A DNA stretch of 64,000 nt from Argyresthia goedartella (lineage: Eukaryota > Arthropoda > Insecta > Lepidoptera > Argyresthiidae). The position numbers and the translations under genes were made by a program. The stretch is taken from assembly GCA_949825045.1 (NCBI GenBank), contig OX463814.1, positions 29,716,383 through 29,780,382 on the forward strand, in the 5' to 3' direction. Each line of letters begins with the position of its first letter. The first letter of the stretch is position 1. The notes beneath the pieces are model-generated. The model saw only the letters and a program-made list of their open reading frames with translations, did no database searches and had not been told where the DNA came from. Below, in pieces: positions 1 to 10,340 of the stretch.

Positions 1-71
1 AGTCGACGCGCGCCTCCGCGAACATCCCCGACGCAATACAGAGCCGCGGCAGCGTCAGCAGCTCTCTGAGA
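1..71 (-). CDS. Possible host exon, partial
   Basis: On the minus strand an AT-rich stretch ending in a pyrimidine-AG acceptor (ATCTCAG, about 72-78) is followed by a GC-rich open segment that runs off the left edge. One frame gives a helix-like peptide containing LLTLPRLCIASGMFAEAR. The sharp rise in GC against its surroundings, the acceptor-like site and the open frame suggest a coding exon. The product is not recognised. The segment is too short to exclude chance. Confidence 0.3.
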
Positions 72-419
72 TGATATTAAATAGTACACGATGGGCAATG
101 AACTATTTATTGTGTATTTAGTCCACAGGCTCTTTGTGTAAAGCAATGTACAGCATGCTCTATACTTCGTGCGTTCAGTTACAGAATTACTAATATGACC
201 TAATTGATTGAGATATGTGTGGTAACTAACAATGGAATAGAGAATATCGATGTCCTTTTTTTCCTTTTCTATTCACTGTTTACATCCTAATATCATAGAA
301 AACAATAATAATACTGTTATAAAGAATCATTTTAACTATTAAAATCACATTTAAAATCATGGTGTAAATTTAGCGGCTAAAATGCCGCCATTTGTCGCGG
401 TGGCGGCTGATGACGTCAC
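72..419. other. AT-rich spacer, no gene seen
   Basis: AT-rich sequence between the possible edge exon and the tail of the family A retroelement. I see no open frame, repeat head or clear regulatory motif here. Confidence 0.5.
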
Positions 420-2280
420 ATTCATATTCTTTTTCATATTCTTTATTGCACAGAAATCTTAATAGTAAGGTAACAAAACATTTTATGAGCAAAGGCGAGC
501 TTATCTCTAAAGAGAGATTTCTACCAGAAAACCTAGGCAGGACAGGAAAAATTGTGCAACAGGAGAGTCCTAGTGCGCAATAAAACTCTACACATCTAAT
601 TGCTTATAACTAAAACATAATAATGTAATAAATTATATATATATATACTAAATAAAATACAAAAGCACAAAAATAAAATATACATCAAATATATACTACT
701 TATAAATACATATATAAAAGTACCTATCACGAAAGAGAAAGGAAATGCTCTTTCAATCTTGTCTTAAAAGTGAAAATTGAGGGACTATCTCCAATAGCGC
801 AAGGCAGTGCGTTCCACAGTCGGATCGCCGTAAACCTAAACGAGTGCTTGAAAGCGGCAGTGTTATGCCGAGGAGTAGAAAGGAGAGACATCGTGTGGGA
901 TCTCCGGTTGCTATGCCTGGAGGAAATAAACTCGAAACGTTCTCGAAGATATGAGGGGTAGCGGGGATTTCGCAAAATGTTGAACAGATAGGAGAGAATG
1001 TGCATATCACGACGAAGGCGGATCGGAAGCCACCCCAACTCCTTGCGATACTCTGAGACATGGTCATACTTGCGCAGCCCGAAGACAAACCGAATTCCGA
1101 GGTTTTGAAGTCGTTCGAGTTTGTTCAGTTGTTCTTCGTTCGTAGTGATCCAGCAAACATCCTCATAGTCGATTAAAGGTAGTAGGAGGGACTGAGCAAG
1201 GGTGATTTTAGTCTGTCGCGACAGGAAGTGCTGCAATCTCCGTTGGGAGTGAAATGACGCAAAGACTCGTCTGCTGACCTCACAAACATGGGGCGACTAG
1301 GACAACAATTTATCAAATACAACCCCAAGATTCTTGGCCTTCTTGCTGTATGAAAGTATGTTACCATCACACATTATAGGGTCGACGGGCATTTTCTGAA
1401 CTAGGTTATGGGAGTGACGAGTACCCAAAATCATGGCCTGCGATTTGCCCGGGATGACAAGCAGACCATATGAGGTAGCCCATTTCCTGATGTTATCGAG
1501 ATCAGCATTCAACGTCTCTACTGTCAGATTCACATCACAAGAGAGAAGTGCCGATATATTTGAAGGTCATCTGCGTACAGATGATAAGAAGAGGTATAAA
1601 CGTCAGAGATGGAGTTAATGAATACCGAGAAGAGGAGGGGAGAAAGGATGCCTCCCTGCGGAACACCTGCGGAGAGATCACACCAGTCCGTCGAGATCTC
1701 CTAAGACTTAATGCGTTCCTGGCGGTCTCTCAGGTTGGAGTCAAACCAGCGAGCAGAGTGCGTGGAAACATTAAGTGACTTTCAAATTTCAACTAGTATA
1801 TCGAAATCGATGCAGTTGAAGGCGCCACTGTAATCAAGCAGTGTAAGGACCATAAGCTGCTTTTGATCTATAGCTGATTGAATGTCATCTGTGATGTGAG
1901 CAGTGCCGTGGTAGTGCTGTGACCCGGCCTGAAACCTGGTTGATGGGGATTCAGTAACATTTTTGAGGAAAGGTAGGAGGAGGGTTGGGAGAGGATAGGC
2001 AGAATAGATATGGGATAAAGGAGGCGGGATTAGACGTTTTGGGGAGGGGAATCACAAGTGCCAATTTCCACTGGCTGGGGAAGCAACATTGGTCAAGCGA
2101 CACATTAATTATGTGGGTGATGAGAGGTAACAGCACATCAATTATAGTTGTTATCATCTGAAAACAGATCTTGTCCTCACCTATGGCCTTCGACGAGATT
2201 TCTAGTAGCGAGATTCCACACTCGATGTTTGTTTTGTTTAATACTGGTGCCGTTTCGTTACCCAAATCAGTTTTATTTTG
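420..2280 (-). mobile_element. Jockey-like non-LTR element, family A, 5'-truncated
   Basis: Read on the minus strand this is the RT half and 3' UTR of a non-LTR retrotransposon. It ends in AATAAAGAATATGAAAAAGA followed by another GAATATGAA unit at about 420, a short simple-sequence tail rather than poly(A). The 3' UTR (about 420-590) is clearly related to plus-strand sequence at 63570-63720, and the RT middle is related to 49390-49900, so at least three copies of this family lie in the window. Upstream RT and endonuclease parts are missing, as expected for incomplete target-primed reverse transcription. No convincing target duplication was found. Confidence 0.8.
727..2265 (-). pseudogene. Jockey-like reverse transcriptase relic
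   Basis: Three minus-strand frames together give an RT. Residues read from 2265 down contain the finger region ending VIPLPKTSNPASF. The middle (about 1300-1620) carries thumb-like sequence with VIPGKSQAMILGTRHS and KNLGVVFD. The last 169 codons (1236-727) resemble the region after RT in Jockey-type ORF2, with LERLQNLGIRFVFGLRKYDH and a C-terminal FTFKTRLKEHFL. The palm between about 1640 and 1950 is frameshifted, although its family resemblance is still visible beside 49390-49900. No intact F/Y-ADD box remains. It is dead as a gene. Confidence 0.75.
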
Positions 2281-3700
2281 GTGAGAAAAAGGAAGAAGCT
2301 AAAAAACATTTTAATTGGTATTGCATCGTGCCAAAGTGCAATAGCACAATTAGAAGCACACTATATAAAGTTATTTTTTCGAGTTCCAAGAGTTCCGAAA
2401 ATACGAATACAATGGTGTAAATAATGAGAAGGGATGATGTATCGTTAACATCATGTTTATTTTGCTGTGAAGATCATTTTAACTTTAGTTTCTTTGTTAC
2501 ATTCTATAGTTAGCATTGTGCGAATTCGTCGTATGGTCCGAAGTAAGTTTTGCGTAGTTTATACTTCGTGCCGGCTTAAAACCTAGCTATCGCTATAAAA
2601 CTTTAGATTTGATACGACTAAAAATTCTGTATAAGTATATATGTACTTACAATTTATAGAACTGCAAAACTGCCACTGTTTTATCATCGAAGGTCACTAC
2701 CTTCATAAGTATTATCCAATTTATTTCAAGTCAAGGAGGATACAGAACATTATGTTCGATACAACCTAATGAAAGAGGGAAAAAGTGACACTACACTACA
2801 CTACAAAAGGAGTTAGGTAAAGTCACAAAATAAGTAGCAGTACCTGCAAAGAGTTTGATTCATCTACGGCCGCACCCCGGCCGCGGCCGTGACATCCGAC
2901 GTCACTTCCTGTTCCGACGGATTGTGATGCGTTTCGCAAATTTTAATTTCCTGTACTTATTTTGCAATTTTTATTTACTATTTTTAACAATTAAATGGAG
3001 AATTAATAATAAAAGTATGCCATAGATAGCTAGTAAGGATGATAAATATTTAGAAAAATATAATTTCAGCCAAATTTAAACCACATCGATATTCCCTATT
3101 CAGGGTACCAGTTTCGAAGTTATCCCATGTCACGCTTATTTCCAAGTTCAATAACAATATGTGATAAAGTACCGACTTCTCTAACTGCTGCACATAGTGG
3201 TGTCATTTCTGTAATGAATTAGACAGCGCTAGCATCAATTTGAGTGCCAGTTAAACTTTGAGTTGAAAGTTGTGCATCTGGAACGTAAATACCAACTAAA
3301 GTTTGGCGAGGGGCTACTTTCATTCTCTTCGGACAGTAAAGATTGTTATAGCATTTTACGACGTCTATCCATTTTCACGTTATGTTGCCAGTTTTCATCA
3401 CATCATAAACTCTCACCTTTACGATAACCTGGAGCCCGGAAATTGCATTTTCATTGCTAAAACACGTTTGTCGCCCCGTCTATGGCCATTAATATGATCA
3501 AACCCTTAATATAATAAACACGACAGTGTGAGGATTTTTCGATGCATGGCCAATGTAATAATTTCACTTACCTTGTTACAATACCTTAAACTATGGCGTG
3601 GATTTCGATTGGCTTATGTTTAAACGATTACCAAAAACGCACCTATTTTACTACCAATAAATTCGAAATGACTGCCAAAATGGATAAATGTCCACCAAAT
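2281..3700. other. Unassigned intergenic sequence with one coding-like patch
   Basis: Mostly AT-rich. A GC-rich palindromic patch occurs at 2868-2900 (around GGCCGCACCCCGGCCGCGG). On the minus strand about 3080-3330 reads as an almost open frame containing PRQTLVGIYVPDAQLSTQ and, after one in-frame stop, CAAVREVGTLSHIVIELGN. That patch looks like decayed coding sequence but I do not recognise the family. Confidence 0.4.
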
Positions 3701-3946
3701 TAATAATAATAATACCTTGGACACTATTTACACACATTGATCTAGCCCCAAACTAGGATTCCTTGTATCTTGGGTACTAGACAACGATACACATACTTAT
3801 ATAGATAAATATTATACTTAGATAAACAACCATGACTAGGGTACAAACATCCGTTCTCATCAAACTAATATTTGCCCCCACCGGGACTCGAACCCGGGAC
3901 CCTTGGTTTCGTAGGCAGGGTCACTGCCGACTCGGCCATTCGGGGC
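3701..3946 (-). mobile_element. tRNA-derived SINE, full length
   Basis: The minus strand begins CGCCCCGAATGGCCGAGTCG, with an A box (TGGCCGAGTCGG), and further on a B box (GGTTCGAGTCC), the internal RNA polymerase III promoter of a tRNA-related head. An unrelated body follows, then a tail of ATT units at 3700-3713. The 3' part (GGGGCTAGATCAATGTGTGT) recurs at 9436-9528. Possible short target duplication CAAATT on either side. Confidence 0.85.
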
Positions 3947-4549
3947 GTCAAATTGTGTTTGGATAAATGATCACCAAACTTGTTTTGTGTATGTTTATGT
4001 AAGGTAATGTAAAGTTTATGTTTAAGTATTTTTTCATTTATCTATTTTGGGTAGGAAAAAAATATTTTGGTGATCATTATATTTGTTGCCATTTCGATTT
4101 AATGGTATTTTAGATAATACCTGTGCTTGAATTTAACTGCGATCCCACAATTTTTCCGCGATCCCGAATTTTACGCCGGCGATTCCTTGGTCCGGAGAAA
4201 AGGCCACATTTATCCTTCGGCGAGATTCATCTATTCTAAAATAATAACAGGGTATTACGCCGGTGTAGGGAGGCACGTTTTGCATAAACCCTCCTCGGTC
4301 TGTTGTCTGGGTACATTATAAATATCCGGAGCCACCTTTGGGTCGAAACTCGAGCCCACGAAACAATAGTTGCTGAAAGGGTGGTTAGGGAACGATTTTT
4401 TTGATCCGGCCTTATTTACGTAGGGCCCTGAGCAGGCTATGCCCTTAACTATGGTTTGCACAAAGGTCGTGAGGAAACAATACCTTCTGGTGTTCAGGCA
4501 TTAGGAGATACATGGTTGTAATTTTTTATTGTAATGTGCGAGTGGGAGT
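3947..4549. other. Unassigned spacer
   Basis: No gene or repeat head identified. Short open frames at 4127-4461 in both directions overlap each other, show no domain, and look like chance or decayed repeat sequence. Confidence 0.4.
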
Positions 4550-4550
4550 A

Positions 4551-6728
4551 TCAAATCAAATCAAATCAAAAATCATTTATTTCCATAGGATGTTGTTACA
4601 TCACTTAGATCCGTCATTACATTTTTTTGGGTGAGTTCACTAACACAATGGCGGAATCTGTGGAGAAGAGCTCACCGAAGAAACTCCACAGTCGTCGCAT
4701 CTTTTGCGTTTCCTTTTGTAAATAAAATATTGTCAAATTACAAAATGAATGCTAATTATATATCGAAACAGCCTGTTACTCAAACAATCTATTCCCATGG
4801 ACATCTGTCCTCTTAGTAATCAGATATCCTATAGTAACCTTTTTTATACAATTTCTGTTTTATTATTATTTTAAACTTGTCTAAAGGTAAGTTTTTAATA
4901 TCAGTAGGGACCTTATTGTAATAGCGTATACAATTGCTTTAAAAGAATTACTAACTTTATGTAGTCGGCTTACATAAGCAACCAACTTGTCTTTATTTCT
5001 AGTATTAAAATTGTGTATATCACTGTGCTTCTGAAAATTAGTTATATTTCTTTTTACATACACAAGATTGTCATAGATATATTGAGACACAAATGTCAGA
5101 TATTGATTTCTTTAAACTTTTCCCTCAGTGACACTCTAGGCCCTAATCTATAAATTGCACGAACAGCCCGTTTCTGCAGAATAAATATACTATTAGCATT
5201 CGCAGCGTGACCCCACAATAAAATACCATAGGTCATTAGACTATGAAAGTAACTAAAGTAGACTAGTCTAGCGGTGTCTACGTCGGTAAGAGCTCTAATT
5301 TTTTTAACTGCGAACGCTGCCGAACTCAGTCTGTTCGACAATTAATTTATATGAGGATCCCATTGTAGTTTGGCGTCTAAAGTAATGCCCAAAAAGACAG
5401 TCGACTGCACAAGGTCCAATCTCTGTCCTTTTATAAATATGTCTGTAGTTACCGGGTTCACATTGGGTAACACGAATTTAATACATTTAGTTTTCTTTTC
5501 ATTAAGTAATAAATTGTTAACATTAAACCAGTTCACTATACTAGAGATAGCATTGTTTACCTCGTCATAATTTGATTGCTGTCTTTTAACTTTAAATATC
5601 AAAGAAGTATCATCGGCAAACAATACTAACCCATGTTTTGCTTTAACAAGGTAAGGTAAATCATTAATATATACTAAAAACAAGAAAGGACCAAGAATTG
5701 AACCTTGCGGTACGCCCATACTTATTAAAGACCCAGGTGATCTTTTCCCATTAACATCGACCATCTGAACCCTATCTGTTAGATATGACTCCAGAAGGCC
5801 AAGTGCCTGATCTTTTACACCATAATGGCGTAACTTCCTGACAAGAGTGTCATGATGGACGCAATCAAAAGCCTTGGATAGATCGCAGAAGACACCTATT
5901 GCATCCATTGCGTCTTCCCAGGTATCAAAAATATTGTCGATTAGTTCAACACCAGCATCGGCTGTTGAACGACCCTTTGTGAAACCTAACTGAGCAATAT
6001 GAATTAAATTATTGAGATAAAAATGACTTTGCAATTGATTAAGTATGAGTTTTTCAAATATTTTGCTAAGCGTTGGTAGTATCGATATGGGTCTAAAATT
6101 GGTGGGGTCTGATGTACTACCAGCTTTGAATAAAGGTATAACTTTACTTAATTTCATCAAGTCAGGAAACACACCATTATCTATACATTGATTAAATATA
6201 CAACAAAGGTGAGGTGCAATACAATCTACAATGGAACTAATAATTTTTACTGATAGACCATGGGCGTCAGCTGTCTTTTTCATTTCCAGGGATTTAAACG
6301 CTTTTACAATGTCTTCATTATTTACGTGCCTAAATTTAAAATCTGTTTTACATTCCTCAAAGTTTTGTTTAAGTATAGATTCAGCAGCAGCGGGAGATGA
6401 ATTTAAAGACTTGGTTGTTGAAACTGGAATGTCGGTAAAGAAATTTTCGAAAGCTTTTGCTACTTCTAGGTCTGTACTTAGCAATTGATTATCTATCTTA
6501 AGCTTGAAGTTATTATGTGTAGCTTTGGCCTTTCCAGTCTCTCTGTTTATAATTTGCCAAGTCGTTTTCATTACATTGCTACTGGATTCAATTTTGTTTT
6601 TAATGAAATTAGATTTAGCTACGGCACAAACGCGTTTAAACATTTTTGAATAACTACGAACATAATCTAGAAAGGCCGTATTTTTGTTATATGATTTCTC
6701 TTCATAGAGTTCATATAATCTTCGTCAA
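4551..6728 (-). mobile_element. Jockey-like non-LTR element B, 5'-truncated
   Basis: The minus strand carries an RT coding region, a short 3' UTR and an end made of GATTT units (plus-strand TCAAATCAAATCAAATCAAA at 4550-4570), a tail type common in lepidopteran Jockey-like elements. The 5' break near 6728 lies in the linker between endonuclease and RT, so no endonuclease is present. A related 3' end with the same tail lies at 15341-15500. A clear target duplication was not found. Confidence 0.85.
4881..6720 (-). pseudogene. Reverse transcriptase of element B, frameshifted
   Basis: Codons 6643-5342 give a 433-residue RT in good condition. In order: KTTWQIINRETGK linker, finger region VIPLFKAGSTSDPTNFRPIS, QLGFTKGRSTADAG, the DLSKAFDCVHHDTL palm motif, MGVPQGSILGPFLFLVYIND, and the catalytic FADDTSLIF box. 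The frame is lost at 5341; the next 81 codons (5341-5096) continue the thumb and C-terminal region (LVYFSYFHSLMTYGILLWGH), and 5090-4881 holds the last part (VYVKRNITNFQKHSDIHNFN). Two frameshifts thus separate three parts of one protein, which makes reverse-transcribed DNA by target-primed synthesis when intact. No endonuclease or ORF1 lies upstream. Confidence 0.85.
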
Positions 6729-7186
6729 AAGATCTGCGATACATCGGATTTGACTGACATCTGGGAGTTTTGGAATGCGCATTAAGATTCTAAGCATTAT
6801 TGTTCTTTGATTTGGATACTTTGAATACCTCACTAAAATCAGTGCTAACCAGCGCCAATGACCAGCCACCTAACTTTATATCCAAAATACTCGGACCTTT
6901 ATAGCAAAACTATCAAAAGAAAATTAGTAGTAAAAGTACATTTTCCGCAGAATAAATCCGTGAGTGCAGTCGATTTACAGCGCAGTCTTCTTACTCAGGT
7001 GGGGAATCCGATTCATCGACTTGGCCATTTCTATCTGCGTTGTCCTTGGATAGATACAAATCATATAACAACCTGCCTTCGTATGTATAGTTGTATAATT
7101 TACAGGAGCTCGATTTATACAAATCTAGATTCATGAAAAATGTACTTTTCGATTTTTTATTGGGTTGTTTTGATTTAGGGAATAAG
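6729..7186. other. Unassigned spacer
   Basis: No feature recognised. A plus-strand open frame at 6858-7136 has no domain that I can identify and no promoter context. Confidence 0.4.
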
Positions 7187-7245
7187 GATGAGGATAATAA
7201 ACAGACAGCGGAGGCTTAGTAATAGTGTCCCATTTGGCACTGCTA
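7187..7245 (+). repeat. Fragment of CGGTCAAGTGCGAGTC-type dispersed repeat
   Basis: The segment containing ACAGCGGAGGCTTAGTAATA and then GTCCCATTTGGCAC matches the 3' part of the fuller copies at 19497-19868 and 20345-20716. Only the end of the repeat is present. Confidence 0.6.
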
Positions 7246-7721
7246 AATAATTGCGCATTTTTTGTCTCTTCGTCCACATAGTACAGGACGGTTTATCTGG
7301 AATTATTGACATTGCAAATAATATTTCGCAGCTACTGAAAGGTCCATGTCATTGTGACGGACAATTTTATTTTTACACAAAAATATGACGAGTGCCATTC
7401 CCCGTCGATTTGTTATATACTGGAGTGATATGAGTGAACTGAACACCGATAGCCTCTTTTTGCTTTTTATTTTATTCAAATATTAAGACATTAAAGTAGA
7501 TATCAAGTACTGACAATTTCAAAACAGAAATATGTTCCTTCGTACTTCGAATATATCCCATTCAATCCGGCAGTAAACAAAAGATTAACTTTATTCTAAG
7601 GGCATAAAAGCGAACGCCACCTAAACAATCAGGAAAAGATTGAAATGCAATTACATAGCTTATTTTGGATTGATTTTTAACTTAGATTTAACTTTATAAA
7701 ACAAGCATGTAAAAGTAATAT

Positions 7722-7900
7722 CTCGATGACGATCTCTGTGGTGAGGCGGTCGAGGCTGTGCTTCCCAAGTGAGAGGTACCAGGTTCGAATCCCGGCTGGA
7801 AAGGAAGAAAAAAACAGGTCTTGGATGTTTATATATTTGTGATGTCGTTGTTTCTGGTTTCCACGACATGTTGTATGTGTGTGTGTTGTGCCTATATGGA
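7722..7900 (+). mobile_element. tRNA-derived SINE, second family
   Basis: A tRNA-like head with a B box (GGTTCGAATCCCGGCTGGAA) is followed by the body CAGGTCTTGGATGTTTATAT and a GTTTCCACGACA motif. The same head-body order occurs at 15577-15775, and the body also occurs as minus-strand fragments at 17885 and 58285. This family differs from the SINE at 3701-3946. Confidence 0.75.
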
Positions 7901-7954
7901 AATGTTATCTTAATATACTCACAATAACTCGTTTACTTACGGCAATAATAGAAG

Positions 7955-8018
7955 CTGAATAAATTTATTCAATATTTACAGTTAGAGCAGACTGTAAATA
8001 TTGAATAAATTTATTCAG
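7955..8018. repeat. Perfect 28-bp inverted repeat, 8-bp loop
   Basis: The arm 7955-7982 is the exact reverse complement of 7991-8018, separated by TAGAGCAG. Each arm contains the self-palindrome GAATAAATTTATTC. No element boundaries or target duplication are apparent, and the flanking bases do not pair. Confidence 0.95.
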
Positions 8019-8529
8019 TTAACATTAATAATAGTAATATTAATATTATTTATTTAAGCTAGTATTTAAAAATACAAAAATAATAAATACAAACACGAAT
8101 ACAAAAACAGAAGATTCTGACTGGTGGCTTCAGAATATAGGATAATATATATATGCCATCCCGAGCACCACGTCACGTGATTTGTCTATGAATTTTTGGT
8201 CTGTGGTCTAATATATTTTAACACCAGAGTGAACGGGCTCCTAGAAAGTTTAAATGTTGGGATGAAAATCCCACAGTCAGAAGGCACCTTAAGAATATAC
8301 TTAACGTAAGTAGGGTCTACTCAGATAGGCTTTCCGCAAGTACCTAATTAGGAAAAGAAAATGAGCAAGAATAACTGAGACCGCGTGGCCGCTACCGCCC
8401 ACCTTCGTCTATTACTTTCTTTCGGAAAGCAATTTAGTTTCATATACCTATATGTATATGATTAATCGTCTAGACATCTTCCTTGCGGGTTTTCCGAGTA
8501 ATACACTATTTGGAAACAAAAGTGGTGAT
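8019..8529. other. AT-rich spacer
   Basis: AT-rich sequence, including short imperfect palindromes of AATATT units at 8027-8056. No gene recognised. Confidence 0.4.
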
Positions 8530-8625
8530 ACGCCTGGCAATACGTACAATAGGTACGAGTAGAGACTATTGATCTTGTTAGAGATAAGTTCACCTTTGTA
8601 AATGTTTTTTTTATTATTAAAAGTT
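8530..8625 (+). mobile_element. Non-LTR element 3' end, diverged
   Basis: GATCTTGTTAGAGATAAGTT followed by CACCTTTGTAAA and a T/A-rich tail resembles the 3' UTR core of family A (rc of 490-545, and 63630-63660). A 5'-truncated insertion of a related Jockey-like element is the simplest reading. Confidence 0.45.
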
Positions 8626-9059
8626 ATTTATATGCCTGTTTTGTGTAGTATCATAAAGAAATTACGAATTTATGAGTAGTTGGGCGTAGTGGTTTTCCAA
8701 TTTTCTTCCGATTTCTGAATTGAGAATTTCACTAATCAAATACTGAAGTATCGTTCTGTCTCTCCAGATTTCACAAAAAAGAATCATAATACGCATAGAA
8801 GTGTTCGCCACTGTTCGGCAAGGGTCGTATTCCCGAGCGTCCGGGAGACGATCTACATAGAGTGCATAAAACCGTGACACCGAGTTTGAAAAGGGTTAAT
8901 ATTTAGGATGAAAATCCTAAAGTAATGTTTTTGATGTTGATGGAATAGTTTGTTATGACTTATTATTTTCTGTTTGTCAAGGGGATACGAAACTTAAATG
9001 TCAAAAAAAATATATAAGTATATATAACAATTTAATATTATACTTACTAAAAATTCAAT
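8626..9059. other. Unassigned spacer
   Basis: AT-rich. Short frames on the minus strand (8662-8880) show no recognisable domain. Confidence 0.35.
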
Positions 9060-10340
9060 CAGATTCAGAGAGAATATCCTGACATCTTAGAGGCATCGGA
9101 AAATTCATTATAGTTTTGTTCACTGTCACTTGTGCAAATGATCATTTCATCGGCAAAACTATCAATTCTTGGGTCGAATTGTCTATATTCATCTTCGCAT
9201 TTAGCGGCATGATTACGAACTTTTTTCGATCCTTCAGGTCCTAAATAATTGATTTTTACTAATAAAATTTCTTTAACTTACGTGACATTAACTGCAATTT
9301 TTTGTTGGTCACTTGTTTTCTAATTGTGGCCAAATATTTTCGATGGGATTAAAATTGGGATGATAAGGTGGTAAATGTAAAATTGTATGCCCATGTTCCG
9401 CCATCATAAGATCAATCGCAAATTCTGTGTATCTTTAATAATAATAATAATAATAATAATACCTTGGACACTATTTACACACATTGATCTAGCCCCAAAC
9501 TAGGATTCCCTGTATCTTGGGTACTAGACTGGTACTTTATTTGAGTATTTCTATAGTTTCGTACTATTCGAGTTTCAATTTGTTTGTGTCATGCGGAATA
9601 TTGTGTTGTTATAACCATTATTGCTTTTGGTGTGTTTGAGTTTCGTTACAGACAGCTTATTATAACAACGCACTATTAGGAGGCAAGTTGGAAATCAATT
9701 GATTGCGTAGCCAAATTTGATAACATTCCGCGTTTATTTCTTTATGATATTCATATGTATGCAACATTACAGCCCCTGGTACGAAGCCTTTTGACGTGAT
9801 AACGTCTTATAAATCTATGAACGCCAGCTGCACGCACGAAAAAGAAGGACTCATTGTCACTTTCCACCTGAGCCGAGAGTGCAAGCGAGAGCGCGGAACT
9901 CTATGTGTAGTCTTCTGTTGGTATCAGTTTTCAGTAACCTGAACCCCATTTCTTTCAAGACGTTCCTTCAAATTTCAGCACATCCTTTCAAGTTAAGAGC
10001 TTCGATTAACTTTTTTCTCAAGTTATTTGTTGGGAGTTCTTTAAGCATTATATGAAAATTGTATATCATATTTCAAATAGCACAATATTCGATATCATTA
10101 ATTCCCACCCGAAAACCACCTTCAGGTCTTCCTTTTTTCGGTGATGACAATTGCATATTTAGATTTTCTTGCTTCTATATATCACATGAAGTTCGCCGTG
10201 AAATTCCTGCAGCTTTTGTAACACGGTCCTGGACTTTATTAAAATAACCATCAAGGTATTTTTTAAATACATTCTTCAGGCTTCATTTAAGAAACAAAGG
10301 TACACATTGAACTCCATTTGCCTTGATTGTGACTTAATCG
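9060..10340 (-). pseudogene. DDE transposase relic, Tc1/mariner-superfamily type
   Basis: The minus strand reads as a decayed transposase in the expected order. An N-terminal helix-turn-helix region has VQDRVTKAAGISRRT. Next comes RKKLIEAL and MGFRLLKTDTNRR. A catalytic-core stretch follows with SKGFVPGAVMLHTYEYHKEI. The terminal region has HTILHLPPYHPNFNPIENIW, the PIE(N/M)xW signature that carries the last catalytic acidic residue. A C-terminal acidic tail (CEDEYRQFDPRIDSFADEM) lies past what looks like an old GTAAGT...TTTAG intron (about 9245-9285). Multiple stops and frame changes show that it is inactive. A SINE fragment (9433-9528) splits the core. Terminal inverted repeats were not located. 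Confidence 0.65.
9433..9528 (-). mobile_element. Truncated SINE inside the transposase relic
   Basis: Minus-strand 3' portion of the SINE family seen at 3701-3946 (shared ACTAGGATTCC and TAGCCCCAAACT on the plus strand), ending in about eight ATT units at 9433-9461. The tRNA-like head is absent, so it is 5'-truncated. It interrupts the transposase frame, which continues on both sides, so it inserted after the transposon. Confidence 0.85.

Noticed and set aside
3870..3946. Genuine tRNA gene on the minus strand
   Set aside because: A and B boxes are good, but the sequence continues into a SINE body with a simple tail, and the 3' body recurs at 9436-9528.
4545..4575. CAAAT repeats as a telomere-like array
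   Set aside because: They are the tail of a non-LTR element (TCAAA/GATTT units), not the TTAGG repeat of insect telomeres.
8020..8056. A right-hand partner hairpin making 7955-8018 a fourth double scar
   Set aside because: The following AATATT-rich stretch pairs poorly beyond about seven bases and is low complexity, so it is not convincing.
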